Below, piece after piece: positions 23,776-38,400 of a stretch of 64,000 nucleotides of DNA. Made by a program: the position numbers and the translations under genes. Within the stretch, counting starts at the first letter, position 1; each line of letters opens with the position of its first letter. Below the pieces are notes generated by a model. The model did no database searches, was not told the DNA's origin, and saw only the letters and a list, made by a program, of their open reading frames with translations. Source of the stretch: Acridotheres tristis. Its lineage: Eukaryota; Chordata; Aves; Passeriformes; Sturnidae. The stretch lies in NCBI GenBank assembly GCA_037013685.1, contig CM072887.1, forward strand, positions 53,433,154-53,497,153. The letters run 5' to 3'.

Positions 23776-25768
23776 CAAAGATAAATTATAAAAAAATCCA
23801 GAGAGATAAAATTAAATATTTGATACAGGCAAAAGCATGTACAGAGGGAAACAGATGAAGTCATAAAACTTAGATAACAGTTCTACTAGAGCCATGTTCA
23901 GCATCTTAAAGACCTGTACTGAAAACCAGCATGAGTCTTACTGACATCAGTGAGACTGGGCTTTACCAGGCGGAAGATTTGAACAGGAAGGCAAAGCCAT
24001 TCAAAGCATGTCCAAACCCCTGCAGGCCCACTAGTTCCAGTGAAGGTATGGAAAAGGACCAGAGATGACCTAGCTGCAGGGCTGAGATGACTGGAGAGTA
24101 ACATTTGCAGTTCTTCTAAGAGCTTGAGCTGGGACATTTTAGAGAAAAAAAAACTACCAAGTAGTTTTTTGACTACTGAAAGAGGTGTGTATTGTTCAAG
24201 TAGATGAAGTACAGTTTAATTCAAGATGTTGCATGTCAAGAACAAAACATATCTTTCTTGAAAAATGTATTTAAATGGAGGTAGCTATTCTGCAGCTTTA
24301 TAATTTTAAAAACAGCAGAAAAATTAGAAGGAAAATAGAAAGCTGATGGCCTTGAAGGGAAAATGAGTGACCTGCCTAACTCCTTTTGTTCATGCCCCCA
24401 TGTGAGACTTACTGCAGTCAAGGCCCATGGCATTATTCTCAGGAAATGTTCTCCACATGACTAGATACACAGGACTACATCACTGCAAGATAAAGCCACT
24501 TCTTTGCATTGATAATGTAAATGAAAGCAATGATGCTGTGATCTTTAAAATAAGCAACACACGGGCTAATTCTGCTGAACTTGACTTAAAGTCTCTTGCA
24601 GTTCCTGCAAGCACAACCCCTCCTCCCCTGCACTCACCCTGCAGCATACATGGCTCAGCTCATCACCAGTCTGGTATTATTTCAGAACTCCTTGCTGTTA
24701 ATCCTTGCAAACAATACAAGAACAAAAATGGGTTTTTTTCTGTCCTCTAGGCACTGCAGCAGCCAGGGCAGTCAGGGAGCAGTGCACTGCAGGTGTGTGT
24801 GGAGTCTCTCAGAGAACCTCCCTGTACCACACCTCCAAGTCCATGTGTCCTCCCCTCGGCAGGAGACGCTTGCCAAGCCTGTCACATCCTTCTCTCCTCA
24901 AAACCCCATCGCCTGCACAGAAAATGCCCTGGTCAAAGTGCTCAACAAACCAGCTCTCCGAGGCCAATCTGGGGTGTTAGCATCTTCCTGGCATAACAAT
25001 TCCCCCTCAGAAGCCCTTGCCTGAAGCCTGTAAAGCCAGTGCAGCTTTATGCTGAATTGTCATGTTCATCTCAAGTCCAAAGAGGAACATCATTTCAAAA
25101 ATGACTGTTATGTGACTGCATCCTCTGGTGAAGACTGCTTGCCCTGTCTGGAAATGGCAGCCTCTGGAAAACACAGTGTCATCCCTGATTTCACAGTTTC
25201 CAAAGGGTCTGCTTCAAAGCTCCCTGTGTGCAATGCAAAGCTGGGCCCCTCAGCTCATTCAAAATGCTAATTTCACTTCAAGATACTAATTTCACTTTAG
25301 GATACCAAAACTTTGAGTTTAAGCACAATGTGAAAACATTGGATAGATGACTGGTGAGAGTCTGCATCAAAGTCTTTCTCAAGCTTTTATCATGTTTGGA
25401 CATTATCATTTTTCAAGTCAGAAGTGGCAGAACCACCAGCAGGGCTGACCCAACCCCCTCTCTCATAACCAGTTGGTGCTGATACCATCACTGGTACAAA
25501 AGACACCACAGTCACATCATATCTTATCTACCAGGGCAGGGTGTTTACAGTCTCTTCACTTGCCTTATTGTATTAGCACATGCCAACCTGCAAGACAGCT
25601 CCTAAAAGTGACTGTGCTTTCTATCACTTCATTTAGGTGTCAGCATTTAGTTTGTGTGCTCATTCCGGTCTTTTCTTCTTCTACTTCCATTGATTTCTAT
25701 TGTTACAATGTTATAATCCAATGTTATAATTCCAGTTCCCCTGGAAATTATTTGCCCCTTATTGCTAC
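23776..25768. other. Non-coding stretch, nothing recognised
   Basis: Open frames up to 142 codons at 24596-25024 overlap others in the same interval and match no family. A small 13-bp tandem duplication of CAATGTTATAAT lies at 25706-25731, just before the A25 run. Confidence 0.45.
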
Positions 25769-25793
25769 AAAAAAAAAAAAAAAAAAAAAAAAA
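25769..25793 (+). repeat. Poly-A run, 25 A
   Basis: An uninterrupted A25. I see no AATAAA and no recognisable transcript-like sequence directly upstream, so it is not clearly the tail of a retrocopy. Confidence 0.95.
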
Positions 25794-28700
25794 GAGTAGT
25801 CTCTTCTCTCTCCCTTGCTACAAGAAGACATGACTGCAAAGAGAATGAAGAGTCAGATTTACTATACAGAAATATGGTATTTTTTTACACATTAACTTTA
25901 TAAAACAAAGATTTGTTTAAAGGAACTTTGTAAAGGTGCTTTTTTCCTTGCAATTAGACATCTGTATTTATCTGTAAAGAAAGTATATAAGCAATGTTAT
26001 ATGAGTAACGTTCTAGATAATTTTCCTTTGAGTCCTCAATATTGCCAAAGCATGTTTAAAATATTATTTTAAAATGGATAATCAATTCTTGCTTGAACGT
26101 ATCTTTGTTCATATAGACTAGAACAAGGTCTCACTTCTTCATACAATCAACACTATCTGGCCAAGATTTTTGGCAGTAATTTTTAGGCACAGTATACTCA
26201 TTTCCATGGTTTTCCTTCCCTGTTCCTGTCTGTCCCAGCATTCACAAGTCAGGCAGCTGTAACTTGGTTTTTACATTAATTCATTGCTGGCTCAAAAAAA
26301 AAAGGGGTGTGCTCTAATTAGGTTCCAGATTTTAATAAACTGAAGCATGTGCCTACGTGTTGTCCTGAGCCAAGATGTCACCTGCAGTCCAGCCCTAAAC
26401 TTCCAGCACACAGAGAGTTTCTTTGAAGGCCTCTTAATCTAAGCAGTAACTGTCTCTGAACCTAATATTAGCATGTGAAATGAAGAAAGTAGGAAAAGTG
26501 TTGAACAAACTCTGACCGCTTATATATGCAAAGTAGAAGGCTGTGTGCATCTCAAAAGCCAATGGTTGGAAAAGTTTAAAAAAGCCCAACCAGCCAAAAC
26601 ACACTGGCAAGGTACAGACATGGGTTGAGAGATGCAAGACTGCACATATGAGAGGAGCTCTAGATATTCCACGTGTCCTAGCCTAACCTGCTGTACATGA
26701 CTGAACTTCTTCCCAGAACAGGAGAATTATGCTATTGCTCTTTCCTAGGTACTGTAGCATTTGGACTCTTAGAGCTGCCCAGCGGTGACTTATTTCTTCT
26801 GTTTGCCAGCAGTTGCTCTAGAAGGTGCTGGAGAAGAGGGTCAGCATTACGTGCCTGTGAGCAGGCTGGTAACCTTTTACATAAGCCTGTGCCATGGAAT
26901 CCCAGGCCACAAGTTTCTGCAAAAGGCAGATTTTTCACAATTGAATCCTGATGAGGAACAGTCTTTAAAAAGGTTGTGCTGGTCTGTGTAGTTGCTTTGC
27001 AGACAACCATGGAGCACAGCAATAAAGGTCTAGTTGTTTGTGACTGATGACTCTCGTGAGCCAGGTGATCCAGAATTAAGGCAGACACCAAATTTTCCTG
27101 GTCTTCCATTCTGGATTCACACTACAGTTGTCATTTTAGTCCTTTCAAGGGCTGGCAAAAGGCAGACTAGGTAGTTTGTTTGTTTCCCTTCCTTCTTAGG
27201 GATTTTTAGGGGTTTTCATCACCATGAAATCTGAGTACCTATTTCCTTTTGGACTTTCAGAAGAAGAGAGGGACATATGTATAATTCTGGTAGGAAGTTG
27301 GATGGGGTCCTCATCAGCACAAGGAGCTCCTAGAGGAAGGAGCTGATGGGAGACAAGGACTGACAGTGGGTTCAGAGAAGAGCATTTGATAGGAATCTAG
27401 GGACAAGGTGCAAGGCACAGGCAATGCTGTAATTAAAGCATATCCTGAGCAGCAGTGCTGGATTGCACTTATGGCCACAAATGAAGGTCCTGTCAACATG
27501 GAAGAGATGACACTTCATGGCACTGACCACTTGTATTAGGTGACCTGTGAGCCTTTTTACTCACTAGTCTCTGCTTGAAGGGGGTAGTTTTTCTTGGAAT
27601 GACTCACAACCCACAACTGCCAGCTAATTGCACCTTCGGTGTCTGGGCCAGGAGGAGGAGTTGGTGTGGGAGCAATCCCCAGGAGTGTAGGAGGGAAGGT
27701 GCTGCTAGGTCATCAGACACAGGCTTTTGGTAGGCAACTGCCTTTTATCTTCCTTTTATGTTCACTGAGCTTAATTTACCAGGTTTTTGTCTCCTCTGCT
27801 GTTCTAATCATTCATTACTTCATTCTTCTGTCAATTGGAACCCTTAAATTACAAGGTTACAGGCATTCATTATCAGTCAGTATTTATCTCTTCTTGGCTG
27901 TGATGTATTCTAGATTGAATTTCCATTCTGCTCTTTTTCTTCTCACATATTCACGGAGAGCAAACATATTGCTCCTCAGAGAGGAGGACTTTAAAGAATT
28001 TTCTTTGGGAGAAGTGAATTTTTCTCCACTCTCTGGAGAGATCAGCATTGCCAGGAAGGCTCAGTTTGCTTGTCTTCCTGGTGTGGTAGGAACGAGCATC
28101 GCTACTACGCCTGCGACATTCCAGCAGAAGTACCCCAAGGCTCCTTTGAGCGCTTGCCTGGGAGCAGGCAGGTCACGGCTGCTCTGCTCCACCCAGGGCT
28201 CAGAGAGCAGCAGCACGCTCAGAGGGACATTAGACAAGCACCATGTCTGGCCTGAGAGTGTGAATGAGAGGAGGACTCCACCTCCTTTTTGCTCCTTCTT
28301 GGGAGGAAATGGATTGTGGTTAAGATGAAGATGAGTAAGAAAATTCTGGGTTTAGCAGGACTGGATTGCGCTGGTGTTTCTCGTGGGCCAGGGCTGATCA
28401 GAACACATTCCTTGTCTTTCTCTTAACCACGAGTCAGCTGAGCATGTTAATTTGAGATTGAGGCATTTGAAGTCAGCATTAATCAGAGCACAGCATCATA
28501 TCCCCTGGACTGCATGGAAGCTGATGTGACAACAGACCCACGTCTTATCTCTTGGCACTAACCCTCTTTGGTGCTATTATATTATGGTACACAATAACAA
28601 TGTACCCATAGCAACAGCAGCATAAACCCCAGATCTGTTAACCACAAAGCACAACCAAGAATAATTTTTTAAACATTTCTAACTTGCTTTCAGTCTGGTT

Positions 28701-31700
28701 CCTAAGGAAACAAGGCTTATGTGAACTGATATCTATCTACCCGTCTATCAGTTTTCCTCATCATCCCTGCTGCTACTTGCAACACACCTTTTGACCTTTT
28801 TAACCGATTTCAAACAAATGTAGTGAAAGATATCTTACAACTGCCCACATTTAGTGTAAAACTCTTAAGAAGATGGAGAAGTGGCCACATTAATGCTTCT
28901 AGTAATGCAAAGGTACACATCACTTCTTTCTTTTGTTTGTTCTGAAGGGATTTAGGAGAAGCAGTTGGCCAATTAGCAGTAATGTAGGTGACTGCCTACA
29001 CAGCAGTTTCTGCACGGCTTTTGAAAAAGCCACAAAACACTCTTTTTTGCTCAATTGTTGGGATAAGTAAAGGTAGAAGATCTGCAAATGGGCTGGAGTT
29101 AGTGGAGAATTGGCCTGAGAAAGCTGTTAATGATACGAGAATGTGGACATGATGGGGACACAAAATGAGCTGGTCATGCTGTTTTTGGAGGTGGAGTTGA
29201 ACATAGGAAAATATGATGCAAGTTTATCGGAAGATTCAGTAGAGACCCAGAAAATAACCCCCTAGAACAGACCATCTCTCTCCTCCACCTGCCTCAGATT
29301 AATTCCCTTGCAGAATTCCACAAAAACACTCCTATCTGTGTACCATGGCTTCATCACAACAACTGGTAGGAACTACGGTTGTTGAAAAAAATACTGTCTG
29401 GGTTTGACTGCATATTAAATTTTCCATCTTGTATGTGCTTTGGAAGCTCTTGAAAAGCATCAGCCTTAAATATTATATGTTGGCTAGATTTCAAAACCCA
29501 GGAGCAGTTTAGGCCCTTTGGGGTTTTTGTCTTTTCTTCCCCCCACTCTCTCAGACTATGTAGTGAAAGTAAATTATCTGTCAAATGAGTATATGCTACT
29601 TACTTTACTATAAAAGTTCTGTTCATTTCTCAAGATGATTGTTAATAATTACATGTGCAGATAAAGATATAAATATTAATATACCTATATAAATATCAGA
29701 GATAGGTAGGGTACTGGTTGAGGGGCTTTTTTTAAGAGCACCCCTCCACGTGGCTCTGAATGTTTTCAGGAGGAGTGAACTGGTTTACATACATTTTCCA
29801 TCTGTGAGTGAGGTTTGGTTTGACAGGAAACAGCTTGAAGCAAAGACTGAAACACCAAGTGTGTCAGCCCTGGCCTCCTCAAGGGTACATTCTGCATTAA
29901 GAACAGCAAAGTCTGATGAGTTTTGTCTCCAGCAAACCCCAGCCACAGCCTGTGAGTATTTATGGAGATAAAACATGAATGGTAAGAGAAGCAGAAAACA
30001 AGCACACAACACCCCTCCCTATTTCTGGGAGCCTTTGCTTCTTCTCACTGGAGGAGGGGACTTTGTGCTATTCGAGGTAGTTTTAAAAACAACGGAGTGC
30101 AATTGTGCCTCCTGTGCTTTCATTTTATAGGTGTGCATATATCTAGGGGGAACAGTCCCTGGAGATAGGCAGCCTTTAAATGTTGCATTAAGAAAATCTA
30201 ATGCTTTATGCACAGGACACAAGCAGCCTGAAGCATATTTCATTATCAGATCCCTCTGCAAACATTGAATATCCAGTTGTTACAACGAGCTACAGGGGAA
30301 TACAATCAACCTATGTGATTGGGATTTTTTCAAACCTCAAGTAGATGGTGTTGAAAAGTGTTATCTAAGGTCCAGACTACCTACAAATAAAGACCTCCAA
30401 GATTCGTGTACAATTTGTGATCACACAGTGGATTTCTGAGGATGGGTTTTGCCATGTAAGTAACAGAAAGATCCTTCCCAAATGAATCATTTACTCCCAT
30501 AACTGACATTAAAAAATCATGCCAATATATGATTGGACAGAGATGGATCCAGCTCAGAAATGGTGTGAAGAGAAACTGATATCTAGCATTGTTTACCTTG
30601 TAGGATTGGGAACAGTTCCTTGTTTTGTGCAAGCAATTTGCTGTAAAGCCCACAAGATGGATGAAAAAGCCCCTGACTTGAATGAAAGACTAATAAAAAA
30701 ACTTCTTTCCTTGGCTTGGAATTTTTTTCTGTTGTTCTGGTATGCACATGTTGGGTCAGTAGCATCATTATTTTTGTCACTTATTCCTAAACCCTATGAG
30801 GGTAGAACAATTAAAAAATAATAATCTGTGGATTTCCAGTGAATTTCTTCATGACGACAGAAAATGTGTAGGCCTGTTTTTGTGTGTACCAGACACATTT
30901 CTAATTCTCTCACCCTGTAAAATTGCATAAAGTGTCCAAAGCCATTTTATTTTTCATTATTCTTGAAATAGCTTGAAAGGAAGCTCTAAGTCTCCCTTGC
31001 CTACTGAAGTTCCCCTGTGCTGACTTGCATTATTGCCGCCCTTCCCTTGGCTTGAGAATCCTTAATACACACTCTGTCTTCAGCACCAGGAAATGCACAA
31101 ACTCCTTCAATGCAAAAGGGCAGAGTGTAAGAGTATGACATATGTACATGTGAGCATGCAACTCTGCCTACCTTTGCTGAAGGTACTGAGTTAATGCACT
31201 CTTCATGGTTATTCTGCAATAGCTTAATGGGCCATAAAACCAGTCCCACCCGTTAGGAAGCCTTCACAATTGTCTTGCTGTCCAATACCCAGTATCTAAA
31301 ATTAACCAGAAAACAAACAGCATCATGTACAGATAGAGACTCCTTGACTAGCCAACTTCCTCTGCAATCAAAATATTTCCCTAGTTTTTTTCTTTACACT
31401 CTGTTCCTTCTTCCTCTGTTGTGAGTTTTGGTTTTTCTTTTGAAATGTCACGACGGCAGACAGCCCACAAAAAATCAATGCCTTCTCTTCAAGCACTCAG
31501 AAATCTTCTCCTGCCACAATAATTAGTTTGAATTAGATGACTAATTGTAGGGAGTTCTGCCTAGAGCAGGAGCACTGTGAAAGGGCTGTATAGAAATGCA
31601 AGTGTAAGTGAAATGTGACTCACAGCCACACTTGGACTTTTTCTGCAACTGTGTCAACACAATGCCTTTTTTATACATTACTGATGGTGAACTTAGCTGC

Positions 31701-32259
31701 TCAAGTACAAGATTAATCTAGCCTAAAGCCACATGCATGCATCTTGTAAGGTTATACAGCACTATAGTTTGGTTTATTTACCTAATGTCTGCTTCCTTTG
31801 CTCTGAATAGACACCAGGGTTTGCAGAGTACAGCAGTGATATCCTAAAATTTACAATGGATCTGAGGTCTTGGGCCATGGAAAGAAGAACTGGGATTCAG
31901 GAGCTGTGCTCTGTCATGGCACAAACTATCTCTGGTTGTATCCACATGTCTAAGTTAAACAGCAACAGGAAACTCCCCACTGCAGTTGGTTGATGGGGCT
32001 TGAGCTTAACTTTATTAGGTTACTGGAGTCATGACCAGCACAGTTTTGCCTCCCAAACTATCTCTGGGCACATGTAGGATAGGTCAAGTACCACTCACCA
32101 TAGGCAGCTTCAGTCCAGCATCCTGGTTTTGGGAGCAGGAGAATTTAAGGCCAGGGTCATGATTGCCTTCAGTCCAGAGAATAGTCCTGGGGTTTAATTT
32201 ACTTGTATAGCTGTAGCCCATGCCCCCTGAATCAGTGAGTATAGATAAAGAGTAAAAAG
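25794..32259. other. Non-coding stretch with one unusually long open frame
   Basis: Mostly featureless. The plus-strand frame at 27639-28328 is open for 229 codons and is the longest outside the CpG island. Its first codon is GTG; the first clearly useful ATG is at 27903, leaving 141 codons. Residues about 34-100 are hydrophobic. I recognise no family and do not call it a gene. The interval 28080-28300 is locally GC-richer. A 100-codon frame at 30519-30821 also has hydrophobic segments without recognisable identity. Confidence 0.4.
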
Positions 32260-32442
32260 GTGATTGGGCACTGGAACAGGCTCCCCAGGGCAGTGGTCAC
32301 AGCACCAGCCTGACAGAGTTCAAGGAGCATTTGGACAATGCTCTCAGGTGTGACTCTTGGGGATGGTGCTGTGCAGGGCCAGGAGCTGGATTTGATGATC
32401 CTTGTGGGTCCCTTCCTGTTCGACTGATTCTGTGATTCTGTG
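32260..32442 (+). mobile_element. CR1 LINE 3' fragment, plus strand
   Basis: The segment begins GGGCACTGGAACAGGCTCCC, a hallmark of the CR1 ORF2 C-terminus/3' UTR junction. It continues through the conserved GAGTTCAAGGAGCATTTGGA and GGGCCAGGAGCTGGA motifs, and ends with ATTCTGTG repeats (about 32428-32442). It is severely 5'-truncated and encodes nothing. Confidence 0.93.
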
Positions 32443-35400
32443 GTGAGATTTATGTTGCTTACCTAGCTTAGAGTGAATTTGGGACTTAATCTATTAAAGT
32501 GTTCTGAAATTTTCTATTAGGAATTAAAAGGCAACTATTTGTCCTCAAATCTATTTCATATACATATATTATGGAGTATAGCATCTATTCCTAAGTAAAA
32601 GCCTTAAAGAGAGTGGCACATGCTGCTGTTTAAGTAAGGTTTCTGTGTGTGCTTATTTCCTGATAAAAATCGAGCCATTTCCAAGGAGGCATGCTCAGTT
32701 ACTTGCTTATCTTATATTTGAGTGAGTTCTTCCTTTTTTTCTTTTTTTTTTTCTACCACGTGAGAACTGTGCATAACAAAGTCTACTTTAATTTATAAAC
32801 CCGAAGGGAAACATACTAAGTTACACATATCAGCAGTTTCCAGCTCCCACAAAAGCAAAAAGTAGGGTTTTTGGAAGCAGTGAATAGTAACTGAATTCTG
32901 CAGAGTGCTGCTATCTAGAGAGATGGGAAGTGGACAGGAGGGATGTTCTTGGATCACACGTTATGCTGCACCCAGGAAACTGCAGATAATAGTAGTGCTT
33001 CTGATACTTGTAAGGGCTCTGCAGCCCTAAGATAAGGCTAGGACAAAGCAGAGGGAGCAAGGGGAAAACCACTGAATGGAGCAACCAGATATTACAGGGT
33101 GGGTACTAAAGAAATTCTCATTAAAAAATTATGGCAAAAAGCACCCTAGTCTTCTGTTAGCATATTTTTATACAGCTAAGATCACTGTAGTAATTTGTAT
33201 TTTGTCTTTGACATGGCACCTTGCATTCTCCCTTTCTGCATGTGTTGCTCAGTTACTCTTTTCAAACTATCAGAGAAGACTCTAAGGGTGAGCTGGAGCT
33301 CATTGCAGCTATTGAAAGGCTTAGAGCTTATATACCTTCGTACTTCAAAATAATTTAATTGAAAACTGGAGTATGGACACAGACTTCATTCTCGGAGAGA
33401 GGCAGAGGGAACATACATAATTTGTCAGATTTATTCAGGTTAATGTTAGGCTTCACTTCCTTCCCTCCTCTCTTCAATTTGGTTTTACATCCAAACCAGC
33501 CTGGATAGGAAGGTAGAACACTGAAAGATGAGCAAAGAAACTACATAAGCCAGGTGGGTGGGAAATTATCTGTCCCTTTCCTCCTCCTTCTTCTAGCTCA
33601 CTGGCTGCATGGGGCCAGCCTGGGGAAACTTAAGAAATCAGAACAAACTCTGGACAAGACTTTCCTCATCCTCAGGTGCTTTGGGGGACCATAATGAGAA
33701 AACTAGGAGTAGCCTGAGAGAGTCTTTGTTCTTACAAATTGCCACATGGCATCTGCTTTGCTTTCCACCTCACTCTGAGCAGCTGTTTCTTTACCTGGAA
33801 ATCACAGAACAGATACTGCAGAAGCACCTACTTTCAAATGCTTTGTGAAATGCTTTTGTCCAAGGCTGAAAGGTAAATGGACACAGACCTGAAGGGAGAC
33901 ATGGCTCCAAATTGCCACTAGCCATTGGGAACATGCCATCCGTTCCTCTTGTATCCTCCCATAGAAAATTGAGAGCCAAACCAGGACCTGCCATAACACA
34001 ACTTCTGCACAGTACCTTGACTACATCTCTCTGTTCCTTGCCCTGGAAATAACCATGCTTCAAAGTGCAGTGTCTGGCCCTACTTTTCATCGAGGCTGTA
34101 CTTGGGAGCACTGCTAGGCAGCAGAGTATTGGAGCTCTATCTTCCATCATCTGGAAGATGAAGAACGTGCATCTTCATGCTGTCATGCTGGTTTTAGTCT
34201 GGTGGAGCTCATCAGTGCTCAGTAAAACTGCACCAGTGTAAAACTGGCATAATGGTGCAGAGAATCAGGCCTGCAGGCTGCAACTTGTTCTGACATAATA
34301 GGATAAAACTATTTGTCTTCTATGTACTCTCAAGTGATAGAGCTGATGAAATGTGTCAGAATAAAGCCCTGGAAAGTGAAGTCCTTTTTCTGTCCATTAA
34401 TCAGGCACAGAATGGACGGGAAAGCAAAAGGTTCACCAGCCATGCTACGTGCTGTTCTCCCAATATGCCTGCATCGAGACCTGGGTGTGCCCTCTCCCAT
34501 ATGACAGGGTAGGTTTGTTTCCTTGTCCATTTATTTCCTGGCATCTCCGTGGATATCCCCGGGGGGGACACCAGTCAATGTCAATGTCAGTTGTGATGCT
34601 GCCTTATTGTGTTCTGGAAATGTATCCTAGAAGTGGACGGGCAGCCCTCACCCCTCATAACAATTGGATAACCTACTTCCACTCCTTACTGACCTACTTA
34701 TTTGCACACTGGTGACCTAGATATGGCCCCACTAAGGTTTCCACCATGAATGAGCTGGGATATACACATTTCATCAGCATTAATTTGGTGCTACAGAACA
34801 CCCACTCAGAGAGAAAAATCACATGAAGAAGAGTAGCAATGGAATGAAGGAAAACATTATCTTTGCCTCTTCTTATGTTTTTAGACAGGGATCATTTGCA
34901 GCAAGAGGAAGGACTAGGATGTAAAGAGTAGTGATGGATTAGCAAGTGGCAGAGAAGAGTCAACAGAATGTGAGAAAGAGAAATTGTTATGCTTCTGCAG
35001 TTTAGTAATCCTTCACTGATACAGAGTCTTTACCAAGTATCATCATGTTAAGTCTGAAGAACATTTGTTGTTCACAACTCGAGTTTTCAACACCAGTAAA
35101 TCACGAGGCAAAGCGTAGACAGTGCAGTTTCACACCAGGTGTACTGCTATTTTAGCCCAGTTATCTATTACCTGAAGCAATTATCTTCCTCTGTTATATA
35201 TTGAATTGATAGAAATTCTGCAGTTACTGGCATTCCTATTTCTGGGTTGCATGCATCCTCTGGAAGTGGAAATTAATGCCTGTCCATGAGTCTGGATTAC
35301 TGGGACGGTCTGGTTGTTGCTACAGGATATGCACGAAATTAGACCCATTCCCAAACGCTGACCTTGCAGTATTTGATGTGAGAATAATCATAAATTCTCT

Positions 35401-38400
35401 ACCCTTGTATCTATATCAGGAGCAGATCTACATCACGGTTCACAGTGTCAGAACCTCCTGAAGTCTCATGGCAGGAGAAAAAATAGTTTCTAAGCTTTAT
35501 GCATACTCATTTTTGTACACTGTGAGAAACAAATGTCCAGCCTCACTTTCTACTTTCCAGGTCCTTGTTGTAAAGGAGCAGTTTTTGTAGCTCATGGTAT
35601 ATAAGAAACTATGAAAATATGGTACTGCTAAAGCATCCTATCTGGTGACCCTTGGTGGCCCAGATACCTGTATCAGTGCTCTCTGGAGAAACCCTTCACA
35701 CTCAGCTAGCAAGGGGCTAGCTTTGGGTTTGTGGTGAGACAATTTCACTACTCAACCAGTGGCCTTCTCACTTTGAACTTGCTACATACAGTCTTCTCTC
35801 TTGATTTTGGATCACACTTTAAATTCATAATCTCAGTAACATAATTTAAAACAGGAGCTGGAAGCCAGTAAATATCAAGCTGGCCAGAATGACCTCAGGT
35901 CTTTCTGGCATTGTCTGTTCTCATATATGTCACTGGTGTGATGTTCAGACATTGTCCCCTGCTTGGCTGTCTATATCTGCCAAACAGGAGCTCAGGAGAT
36001 CCCCTTGGTTCCACTGCCCTGGGATGCACACAGTTATCCCTGGTCCTCACCATCCATTTGGGGTGAATGTGGCAGAACGCTGCCTTTTGTGTCCTCATTA
36101 GGCCCTAGAGCCAAATCCAAAGCCAAATCAAATCTCTTTCCCCAAAGAGTAACATTTACTTTTGGCAAAATTCTCCTTGACTGACTTGCTTTTCCTGACA
36201 AGTACATCTGTATTATTTTGAAGAAATTTTAGAAGTGACCAGGTTGTTACAGCTTCTCACCAGTGCAGCACTGTAATAGTGAATGGAAGAGGAAGAGATT
36301 GGAGAGAGATGTTTGTTTACCTGCTTCACTATAAACCATCACCCTTAATACACTTTGAAGTACTTTTTCCAATTTTACGCTACTCCACTCTACTTTCTTT
36401 ATCTATTTTCTATCTACAGTGATTCATTCACAGAATTTGAATGTGTAGTCAGGGAGAAATGAGTTTTGCAAAAGCCATTTTTCCAAAGGCACTGGCGTGT
36501 GCCTGTAATTTGATGTATGACTTTGTGAAAGCTGTCACAGAGGTATCCCACATGCTCCAGCACTGATGGATCAGCATACTGGCATGATGACACAAATAGA
36601 GTCTTTCACCACTGGCAGTGCATTTTGACTCTGCATTTTAAACCTGGACAATTGCAAGCTCTGATTTATAACAGAGTGGCTCTGTATCACAAAGTGGCAT
36701 GCTTTAGGATTACATGCAAGGGAAGGACTACTGCTTTTATATCACTCCACAGTAGGGACATGAAATTTTCTTTAATACTTTTGCCCTAGAAACAGAAAGC
36801 TGTTGTGACAAGTGGTCAGCCTCTGGTGAAAAGGAAGCCCAGTGAGGTTTCTTCTGCAAGATGGAAAGCTCACCACTATGATGTGGACTTTAACTCTGGT
36901 GACCATGTGTCACTCTGCTACAGGTACTCAAGACACCTGGTGTCAACTGCAGTTGTATCCTTTGGCAGAAAGTTGACCTTCTTTTTAACCAATGTGAAGC
37001 ACAGCCCAGAGAAATCCCTCCTGTAATTGCACTATTGCAGTGACATTCACTGTGACCTGGCAGGCTGGGGCACTGCAAAGAAATGAATGTTCATGGAACC
37101 AGCAGTGTCCCCTGAGCACTTGGGGTGACTGTCCAGTCCAACCTCAGCACACGCCATAAGCATCATCCGCTCCTGCCCTTGGTAACACTGCCTGCCAAGT
37201 GGTATATTTTTAAATCAGAAGCAGGACAGACTACTGTCACAACATCTGGTTGCAGATATCAGACACCAGACTGCTCTCAGGCAAAAAAATAAATCCCTGA
37301 TGCCAGTGAGTCTGTAGTCTGCTAACTCAAAATTGCACACAAGACTTCTCGTTATCAAATGCTATTGAGAGTTTCCAGCAGCACTGGCACAATAGTAAGA
37401 GATTCCCTTTGTCTCAGACAGGGAATCACCTCATCAAACCAGACACAATTTCTCTACTCTTTTCCCAACACACACACATATCTCCCTTTTCTTTTTCCAT
37501 TTAGTTCAAACAGTGCAGCAGGTGGGGCAACTTATGCAAAATGAAAAACGACGCTCAAAGTTGCTAAATAAAGCCACAGCATGGACACGTGAATCAATTT
37601 GCTTTCCCAAAACACATCTGCAACAAAATAAAAAGGAAACAAAAATCTGTTGGACCTTTTTATGAGGATTAAACAGATATAAGTATGGAGTAAACCTATT
37701 CCTATTCAATGTCTGCTGTATGCCAGGGCCTGCATCCAGACCACAGCTCCACAGCTGGCTCCCAAAGGAATAAGCACTTAGCAGCTCCTCAGAAATGCAA
37801 CACTGCCTGCACTGTTTCTATATCAACACATCTTCCCCTTCAGTTAGGTTCAGCATCTGGACATCACTGTTACAGAGCCTGATCCCTGAAAAGTCTGCAG
37901 GGATGGTCAATTCTCCCATGCCTGCTGCAGGAATCGGTGGCATTGCAAGGAATGGCACCAGGCAGCTGCTGGCAAAAGCCAAGGTAATGTCACAACTCTG
38001 CAAACCACATAAATGTCACCTATTATGGGGAAACAGAGTAATCCCAAAACAGTGTGTGATAAATGCACTGTCTTGAAAGTGAAAAATACTGCAATACACC
38101 TGGCATTTGTAACACTGCTGAGCAGCCAATTTATGAGTGGTGCAGTTGCAACACAAGTATACAAATCTGTACAGTTTCTGGGAAAGGAAGGGCAATGTTC
38201 CTCTGCTATTCTGTGGAGCAATGATAATAATAGCATAAGAATATGAAAGGAGCAGGTGTTTTGTAATGTTACCAAGGACAGTTCAGTGCTAGGACAGTGC
38301 TGTGGGCTGACACAGAGGTCATTGTTCATAGCACGTGCATTTTCAGAAGAGCAGAGCTCTGTGTCTGCTTTGCTACATGCATTTGGCCTTTGTTCTTGTT

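Noticed and set aside
25690..25793. Poly-A run as the tail of a processed pseudogene
   Set aside because: There is no AATAAA upstream, no recognisable transcript sequence and no evident flanking duplication.
30519..30821. 100-codon frame with hydrophobic segments, possible membrane protein
   Set aside because: Hydrophobic residues are favoured by T-rich DNA, and no family, Kozak strength or exon structure supports it.
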